NCBI GenBank assembly: GCA_938038165.1
Contig: CALHRB010000208.1
Location: 1-6,729 of the forward strand
Length of the DNA stretch: 6,729 bases
DNA from: Candidatus Kapaibacterium sp.
GTDB taxonomy: Bacteria; Bacteroidota; Ignavibacteria; Kapaibacteriales; UBA2268
Reading direction: 5' to 3'
Made by a program: the position numbers and the translations under genes. Under the pieces are notes generated by a model. It was not told the origin of the DNA. It saw only the letters and a program-made list of their open reading frames with translations, and made no database searches. This document shows, one piece after another, positions 1-4,600 of this stretch (its first letter is position 1; each line of letters begins with the position of its first letter).

Positions 1-31
1 AATCATGTTTAATTTCATATATGCCCCCGGA

Positions 32-1291
32 TTAATTTAACAAATTTAAACCGTCGTCGAGAGCTGACAACAAATCTTCTACGTCTTCAATCCCAACCGA
101 AAGCCTTACCAAACCATCGGTAATTTTTGCCTGAATCCGAATATTCCTATCCATACTTGAATGAGTCATTGAAGCCGGATGCTGAATTAGTGATTCTACT
201 CCACCAAGACTAACAGCCAACGCCCAGAGCTTAATATTATCCATAAGTATCTTCCCAGCATTATACCCATCTTTTAGTTCAAACGAAATCATTCCACCGA
301 ATCCTGACATTTGTTTTAAGCCAATTTCATATTGTGGATGGGATTTAAGTCCGGGATAGCGAACCCATTCAACTTTTGGGTGGTTTTCGAGATATTCGGC
401 TATTTTAAAGGCGTTTTCAGAATGTCTTGCCATTCTCAAAGACAAAGTTTTCATACCACGATGAACAAGGAAAGAATTAAACGGATCAATCACTCCTCCA
501 ACGTGATTAAGAAATTTCCTAACAGGAGTGTATTCATCTTTATCTTTGAGAACTATCACCCCACCGACTACATCAGCATGACCATTGAGAAATTTCGTCA
601 GACTGTGAATGACATAATCAGCACCTAATTTAAGGGGCTGCTGAAAAACTGGACTCATAAAAGTGTTATCAACGGCGAGTTTTGCGTTATTTTTATGAGC
701 AATCTCTGCAATAGCTTTAATGTCCGATATAACAAGAGTCGGGTTTGCCGGAGTTTCAACAAAAATCAATCTTGTATTGCTTTTTACCTTAGACTGAACA
801 TCGCTCAAATTCGATGTATCCACAAAATCAAATTCAATCCCATATTTTGAAAATATTGATGAAATTAAAGTAGTGGTCGGACCATAAACAGATTCGCTGC
901 AAATTATATGATCACCGGATTTCAAACAATAAGCAATTAGTGTGTGAATAGCAGCCATTCCACTTGCACAACCAAGTGATTTAGCTCCACCTTCGAGCGA
1001 AGCTATGGCATTTTCCATAGCTTCAATAGTGGGATTTCTCATCCTTGTATAAATATAACCTTCTTCTTCACCTGTGAATAGCCTTGCACCATGGTCGCTA
1101 CTTCGAAATTTAAATGTTGAAGTTTGAAAAATTGGTGGGACTACAGCACCAAATTGATATTCCTCAATACCTGCATGAACACATTTTGTATTCATACCAC
1201 TTCGATCGTCAGATTTCAAAATTTCCTCCTTTGTTTGTAATGTAAATAATTTCTCAATCGAATATTCCTTGATTTTCTCCTTTGTAACCAT
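32..1291 (-). CDS. PLP-dependent trans-sulfuration enzyme, methionine gamma-lyase / cystathionine gamma-synthase family
   Basis: This is a cytoplasmic fold-type I PLP enzyme of the Cys/Met metabolism family, which makes or breaks C-S bonds in methionine, homocysteine, cystathionine or cysteine. Visible landmarks in the 419-residue frame are the phosphate-binding YTR motif (Tyr81, Arg83), the cofactor-stacking Tyr136 in VYGP, Asp208 in AVDNT, the Schiff-base Lys233 in SLTKFLNGHAD, the SLGGVESLIQHPASMTH segment (361-377) and substrate-carboxylate Arg396 in VRLSVG. Overall it reads most like a methionine gamma-lyase. However, the cysteine that follows Tyr-Gly in classical methionine gamma-lyases is Pro138 here, so cystathionine gamma-synthase, cystathionine lyase or O-acetylhomocysteine sulfhydrylase remain possible. 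Family members are usually about 380-400 residues. The first 32 residues are extra, and the conserved part begins at Met33 (NTKCVHAG, ATG at 1193-1195). The ATG at 1289-1291 overlaps the end of fmt by 38 bp, and neither start has a convincing ribosome-binding site. It is the last gene of the minus-strand cluster. The family call is firm, the substrate is not. Confidence 0.9.
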   Translation of the reverse strand: MVTKEKIKEYSIEKLFTLQTKEEILKSDDRSGMNTKCVHAGIEEYQFGAVVPPIFQTSTFKFRSSDHGARLFTGEEEGYIYTRMRNPTIEAMENAIASLEGGAKSLGCASGMAAIHTLIAYCLKSGDHIICSESVYGPTTTLISSIFSKYGIEFDFVDTSNLSDVQSKVKSNTRLIFVETPANPTLVISDIKAIAEIAHKNNAKLAVDNTFMSPVFQQPLKLGADYVIHSLTKFLNGHADVVGGVIVLKDKDEYTPVRKFLNHVGGVIDPFNSFLVHRGMKTLSLRMARHSENAFKIAEYLENHPKVEWVRYPGLKSHPQYEIGLKQMSGFGGMISFELKDGYNAGKILMDNIKLWALAVSLGGVESLIQHPASMTHSSMDRNIRIQAKITDGLVRLSVGIEDVEDLLSALDDGLNLLN

Positions 1292-2180
1292 TTAAAAAGT
1301 CTTTGGTTTTCATTGGCTTCCTGCCTTCTGGCTGGAGTTCTTCAATAATAATGGCATCTTCCCCGCAAAAAGCAATAAATTGAGAATTTTCAATAATAAA
1401 AAAACCAGCTATACCTTCTTTATAATCAGATATTCCAGCTCTTAATATTTTCAGTCTTTTATCATCCCAGACAGTCCAGGCTCCAGGTGTTGGTGAAGTT
1501 CCGTGTATAAAATTTCTGATTCGATTTGCTGGCAGACTCCAGTCAATTTTGCAGTCCTCCGTAAAAATTTTTGGGGCTTTTGATGCCCTTGATTCATCCT
1601 GTGCAACTAATTCATAATTTCCTGACAAGAGCAATTCGCATGTCTCAACTGCTAAATCTGCTGATAGAGGCATAAGTGCATCGTGCAAATCTCCAGCAGT
1701 AAACCCATCAGGTATTTCAAATTCCTTTTGCAATAAAATTGAGCCTGTGTCAACTTTCCTCTCGAGTAAAAATGATGTTAATCCTGTTTTCTTCTCTCCA
1801 TTGATTATAGCCCAGTTAATTGGTGCAGCCCCTCTATAAGCAGGAAGCAGGCTTGCATGAATGTTGAAAGAACCTTTTTTCGGAATATTATAGACCTCTT
1901 CAGGCAAAATCCTGAATGCAAGAACTACAATTATGTCAGGATTAACCTCCTTTATCGTCTCAATAAATTCTTCTGATTTTAATGACTCAGGTTGTGAAAT
2001 TGGAATCCCGAGTTCGATGGCTTTTTGTTTGACTGCCGAAGGCATTAATTTCAAACCTCTGCCCTGAACTCTGTCGGGAACTGTTACAACAAGCTTTATT
2101 CCATATTGTTTGTGCAATTTTTCAAGCGTTGGAACAGCAAATTCAGGTGTTCCCATAAAAATTATTTTTGGTTCTTTCAT
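1254..2180 (-). CDS. fmt: Methionyl-tRNA formyltransferase
   Basis: This cytoplasmic enzyme transfers a formyl group from 10-formyltetrahydrofolate to the amino group of Met on the initiator tRNA, preparing it for translation initiation. At 308 residues it matches the usual length of about 310. The N-terminal formyltransferase Rossmann domain starts with FMGTPEFA (8-15). The catalytic block contains Asn106 and His108 (FNIHASLLPAYRGAAP, 105-120) and Asp144 in KVDTG, the expected N/H/D catalytic set. The C-terminal domain from about 206 carries the usual IDWSLPANRIRNFI and SPTPGAW segments (212-235) that help bind tRNA. The AFRILPEEV segment (88-96) is a variant I associate with Bacteroidota-type Fmt. 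The ATG lies 7 bp after the dut stop codon, with no separate promoter visible, so translation is probably coupled to dut. Its 3' end overlaps the longest frame of the downstream PLP enzyme. The usual bacterial partner gene def (peptide deformylase) is not in the window. Confidence 0.97.
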   Translation of the reverse strand: MKEPKIIFMGTPEFAVPTLEKLHKQYGIKLVVTVPDRVQGRGLKLMPSAVKQKAIELGIPISQPESLKSEEFIETIKEVNPDIIVVLAFRILPEEVYNIPKKGSFNIHASLLPAYRGAAPINWAIINGEKKTGLTSFLLERKVDTGSILLQKEFEIPDGFTAGDLHDALMPLSADLAVETCELLLSGNYELVAQDESRASKAPKIFTEDCKIDWSLPANRIRNFIHGTSPTPGAWTVWDDKRLKILRAGISDYKEGIAGFFIIENSQFIAFCGEDAIIIEELQPEGRKPMKTKDFLNGYKGENQGIFD

Positions 2181-2187
2181 TTAAGTT

Positions 2188-2643
2188 TCATTTCTTATTC
2201 AAACCAGTGCTACCAAAACCACCCTCGCCACGTCCAGTTCCTGGCAAATCACTTACTAAATTCCATGAAATTTTTTCATATCGGGCGACAACGAGTTGGG
2301 CTATTCTGTCCCCTCTATTAATAATAAATGGCTCTTTCCCGAAATTTGCCAGGATGATTTTAATTTCACCTCTATAGTCGCTGTCTATTGTTCCAGGAGA
2401 ATTCAAAGCAAAAATCCCATGTTTGATTGCAAGACCACTACGTGAACGAACCTGACATTCATAACCATCTTCGAGAGCAATCGAAAGAGCTGTCGGAATC
2501 AAGGCAATGCCTCCCGGTTCAATAATTTCCGAATGTTCAATTGCTGCATGAATATCCATGCCCGCCGAACCTTCTGACGAATAACCCGGCAACGGCAAAT
2601 CATTAAATCTATCGCCAATTCTCTTTATCTTTATATTTAACAT
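2188..2643 (-). CDS. dut: Deoxyuridine 5'-triphosphate nucleotidohydrolase (dUTPase)
   Basis: This enzyme hydrolyses dUTP to dUMP and pyrophosphate, keeping uracil out of DNA and supplying dUMP for thymidylate synthesis. The 151-residue product has the typical length of the homotrimeric dUTPase family and all five of its motifs in order: I AGMDIHA (27-33), II RSRSGLA (66-72), III GTIDSDYRGE (84-93) with the catalytic Asp87, IV RGDRIAQLV (110-118), and V RGEGGFGSTG (138-147), the glycine-rich tail that closes over the neighbouring subunit's active site. No motif residue is missing, so it should be active. It lies 44 bp downstream of the alpha/beta hydrolase gene and 7 bp upstream of fmt on the same strand. 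The 44-bp gap contains neither an obvious terminator hairpin nor a clear Shine-Dalgarno sequence. The ATG at 2641-2643 places the first conserved beta strand (LNIKIKRI) directly at the N-terminus, which supports this start. Confidence 0.98.
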   Translation of the reverse strand: MLNIKIKRIGDRFNDLPLPGYSSEGSAGMDIHAAIEHSEIIEPGGIALIPTALSIALEDGYECQVRSRSGLAIKHGIFALNSPGTIDSDYRGEIKIILANFGKEPFIINRGDRIAQLVVARYEKISWNLVSDLPGTGRGEGGFGSTGLNKK

Positions 2644-2687
2644 ATATACAATTTAAATAAAATTTCTATAAATTATTCTCATCATAA

Positions 2688-3440
2688 TCAATTATTATCG
2701 AAGAATTCAAGTGCTATCTTTCTGAATAGCCTTTTTTGTGTTATCATCAAAGGATGTTTGCCTGAGTTTGAAATAAAAATTTCGCTTCCGGGTATTTTTT
2801 CTGCTATTTCTTTCAATCTGTTATTCATATTAGGTATTAATTCATCCTTAAGACTACCCGTTAAGAGAACCGGACAATCAATTTCATTCAGATCTCCATA
2901 AATAACAGGTAAATTTTTCAAAGACACTTTGACTAACATATCTAAATCCATATCTACTATTTTGCTCCAATCATCTCCGTGCTGACTTTTCCAGAAGGCT
3001 GAAGCAAGAATTTGTTTTTTGGCTCTTTTCCTCGATTCGTAAATCCTTTCTGCTAGTTCTGTTTCAATTCTCAAACCAAAAAAACTGTCGAATACTGATT
3101 TCTTTATTATACCTTTAAGGTTTAAACATACGTTCAGACCAACCAGAGCTCCACCGCTTGTACCTATCATATAAATATCTTTCAGCTGTTCTAATTCAAT
3201 CAATTTCATAACGGCTTTGGCATTATAAAACCAAAAATCTTCTGAAAATCTTTCCAATCGCTCTGAATGTCCGTGCCCGGGATAATCAATCAGATATACT
3301 TTGTAATACTTTGAAAAAAAAATGGACTCACTTGCAAACATTTTTGATGAAACAGAATTTCCGTGAAGAAGAATCAGCGGCTCCCCGCGACCAATAGTGT
3401 CAAAAAAAACCTTTTTATCGTCAAATTCAATAAATGGCAT
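2688..3440 (-). CDS. Alpha/beta-fold hydrolase, substrate unknown
   Basis: The 250-residue product is a single-domain alpha/beta hydrolase. Visible hallmarks are the oxyanion-hole HGNS after the third strand (LILLHGNS, 22-29), the DYPGHGHS turn (52-59), and the nucleophile elbow GTSGGA (93-98) with Ser95. The other triad members are Asp199 in LTGSLKDELIP and His229 in SGKHPL. The complete Ser-Asp-His triad argues for an active esterase, peptidase or similar hydrolase. The cap region (about 120-175) is rich in charged residues and gives no clue to the substrate. There is no signal peptide, so the protein is probably cytoplasmic. It is the first gene of the hydrolase-dut-fmt-PLP enzyme cluster and is transcribed away from the CPBP protease gene across a 91-bp gap. 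Its ATG follows CAAGACTAAATT directly, a leader sequence also found before the divergent gene. Family assignment is confident; I do not recognise a specific function. Confidence 0.92.
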   Translation of the reverse strand: MPFIEFDDKKVFFDTIGRGEPLILLHGNSVSSKMFASESIFFSKYYKVYLIDYPGHGHSERLERFSEDFWFYNAKAVMKLIELEQLKDIYMIGTSGGALVGLNVCLNLKGIIKKSVFDSFFGLRIETELAERIYESRKRAKKQILASAFWKSQHGDDWSKIVDMDLDMLVKVSLKNLPVIYGDLNEIDCPVLLTGSLKDELIPNMNNRLKEIAEKIPGSEIFISNSGKHPLMITQKRLFRKIALEFFDNN

Positions 3441-3449
3441 AATTTAGTC

Positions 3450-3479
3450 TTGTTAAACAAAAAGAATTATTTTAATTTG
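3450..3479 (+). promoter_or_regulatory. Candidate Bacteroidota-type promoter for the CPBP protease gene
   Basis: TTG at 3450-3452, a 19-bp spacer and TTAATTTG at 3472-3479 resemble the Bacteroidota -33/-7 pattern (TTG, about 19-21 bp, TAnnTTTG) with one mismatch in the -7 element. Transcription would start near 3486, leaving a leader of roughly 45 nt. In DNA this AT-rich such matches occur by chance, so this is a weak prediction based on position as well as sequence. Confidence 0.3.
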
Positions 3480-3498
3480 CAATTTAATCATTCTTCAA
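3469..3498 (-). promoter_or_regulatory. Candidate promoter for the hydrolase-dut-fmt-PLP enzyme cluster
   Basis: On the minus strand, TTGAAG (3493-3498), an 18-bp spacer and TAAAAT (3469-3474) resemble a sigma-70-like -35/-10 pair. TAAAAT differs from TATAAT at one position. Transcription would start near 3462 and give a leader of about 20 nt that includes CAAGACTAAATT. It overlaps the plus-strand candidate, so the two promoters could interfere with each other if both are real. Support is weak because the whole region is A/T-rich. Confidence 0.25.
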
Positions 3499-3531
3499 AT
3501 CATTTTTTTCAAGACTAATTTTAAAATTGAA

Positions 3532-4425
3532 ATGAGAAACAATCAAATAAATTACTTATATGAAAAACCCGAATTTTCTCATTTGGGCTTTGCGATCATT
3601 GCAACTTTTCTTATTATTATTTTTTACCAGGCGACCCTTTTTCTGGGGTCTTTTTTAATAAAAAACAACTCAGATTATTCTGATTTTTTACCTTTGGTCA
3701 TAGGTGGCAACAGTTTGCTTTTTTTACTTGTTCCAACTCTAATTGCTGCAAGAATAAGTCCAATTTCATTTAAAAGAATTTTCCGACTAAAAAAGCCAGA
3801 CCCCAAATTATTGTTACTTTCCTTAATTGGCATACTTACCTTTCAAATTTTTGTTGTGGGCTATTCAGCTATGCAGGAAAGCCTGATACCGGAGTCATTA
3901 AAAGGCTTTTATGACCATTTTAATCACTTAGTTAGAGAATTTTATGAATCAATTTTAGGTGGAAGTAGTTATCTTGATTATCTTAAAGGATTTTTCTTAG
4001 GAGCAATCATACCAGCTTTAACAGAAGAAGCTCTTTTCAGAGGTTTTTTCCAGCGTTCACTCGAAGAAAAACTAAAACCTATCTGGGCTATCCTGATAAG
4101 TGGCATTTCTTTCGGGATAATACACATGAATCCTATAGATTTAATTCCTTTAATCCTGATTGGTATTTATCTTGCCGCCCTGGCTTACTATACAGGAAGC
4201 CTCTGGATTCCCATTTTAGCTCATTTCCTGAATAATTTTTGGGCATTAAATGTTATGTATATCATTCCACTGAAAAACATCGAAGAACAATCAAGAAGCA
4301 TTCCCCTTTTCCTTTCCCTGCCTTTGATTATTATTGGAGGCTCGGCAACGGTTATAATTTTATCATTTATCATTAAGTTTTCAAGGAACAATTTAAAAAG
4401 TGATTACATAATAATTTCTTCTTAG
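3532..4425 (+). CDS. CPBP-family intramembrane glutamic endopeptidase (CAAX/Abi type)
   Basis: This 297-residue polytopic membrane protein has about eight hydrophobic segments (roughly 17-43, 53-74, 92-112, 151-163, 183-197, 202-221, 223-247 and 258-281). The conserved intramembrane protease motifs are all present: EEALFR with Glu165, Glu166 and Arg170; FGIIH with Phe194 and His198; and HFLNN with His231 and Asn235. These are the residues expected for the Rce1/CPBP (formerly Abi) metal-independent glutamic protease fold, so activity is plausible. Bacterial members have varied or unknown roles, including bacteriocin self-immunity, protein processing and regulated proteolysis. There is no adjacent small peptide or bacteriocin gene here to suggest immunity. 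The ATG at 3532 is preceded by AAAATTGAA rather than a Shine-Dalgarno sequence. The gene stands alone on the plus strand, divergent from the hydrolase cluster and convergent with the arylsulfotransferase-like gene. Specific substrate unknown. Confidence 0.92.
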   Translation: MRNNQINYLYEKPEFSHLGFAIIATFLIIIFYQATLFLGSFLIKNNSDYSDFLPLVIGGNSLLFLLVPTLIAARISPISFKRIFRLKKPDPKLLLLSLIGILTFQIFVVGYSAMQESLIPESLKGFYDHFNHLVREFYESILGGSSYLDYLKGFFLGAIIPALTEEALFRGFFQRSLEEKLKPIWAILISGISFGIIHMNPIDLIPLILIGIYLAALAYYTGSLWIPILAHFLNNFWALNVMYIIPLKNIEEQSRSIPLFLSLPLIIIGGSATVIILSFIIKFSRNNLKSDYIIISS

Positions 4426-4600
4426 CTATCTTAAAAAACTTAATTACATAAGTTAAAGGAAGCAAACCCTGAAATCTCGTTCATTATATTAACTTATACA
4501 ATCATTCAAAATCTATACTTTATGCAGACCGAGAAAGAATTGGAATGGATAAAAAAAAGGCTGTCCTTCTGAGACAGCCCTTTGCAAAATGATAGTGTAT
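4426..4600. other. Convergent intergenic spacer, no gene seen
   Basis: This 175-bp gap lies between two genes that end facing each other. Its only well-supported content is the minus-strand terminator at 4551-4583. A weak 6-bp A/T hairpin (AACTTA 4437-4442 with TAAGTT 4449-4454) follows the CPBP stop codon but lacks a downstream T-run on the plus strand, so I see no convincing terminator for the CPBP gene. No small open frame with coding features stands out. Confidence 0.6.
4551..4583 (-). terminator. Rho-independent terminator of the arylsulfotransferase-like gene
   Basis: Read on the minus strand, GGCTGTC (4573-4579) pairs perfectly with GACAGCC (4559-4565) around a 7-nt loop TCAGAAG. The stem can be extended at its base by one G-U and several A-U pairs. 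It is followed directly by a run of eight T (4551-4558). It starts about 20 bp after the TAG stop of the minus-strand gene, as expected for an intrinsic terminator. On the plus strand the stem is followed only by CTTTGC, so it should act poorly for the CPBP gene. Confidence 0.9.

Larger units (their letters stand above)
3441..3531. promoter_or_regulatory. Divergent intergenic promoter region with a 9-bp inverted repeat
   Basis: This 91-bp, very AT-rich stretch separates two divergently transcribed genes and must hold the start signals for both. TTAGTCTTG at 3444-3452 and its exact reverse complement CAAGACTAA at 3510-3518 are separated by 57 bp and lie close to the two start codons. Read in the sense of each gene, both leaders therefore contain CAAGACTAA: 3 bp before the hydrolase ATG and 13 bp before the CPBP ATG. 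It could be a paired operator, a shared leader element or chance. The promoter candidates inside the region are listed separately. Confidence 0.6.

Noticed and set aside
332..628. Plus-strand open frame of 98 codons inside the PLP enzyme gene
   Set aside because: It lies fully antisense to a strongly conserved coding region and its translation shows no recognisable domain or start signal.
2106..2377. Two overlapping plus-strand open frames (69-71 codons) across the fmt/dut junction
   Set aside because: They are antisense to the conserved ends of fmt and dut, overlap each other in different frames and have no protein-like features.
3532..4425. CPBP protease as part of a phage-defence (Abi) or bacteriocin-immunity system
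   Set aside because: The old 'Abi' family name alone is not evidence. There is no bacteriocin, toxin or defence gene nearby, and the neighbours are metabolic or secreted-protein genes.
4437..4454. Small A/T hairpin after the CPBP gene as a terminator
   Set aside because: The stem is only 6 bp, mostly A/T, and no T-run follows it on the plus strand. On the minus strand it would be redundant with the strong terminator upstream.
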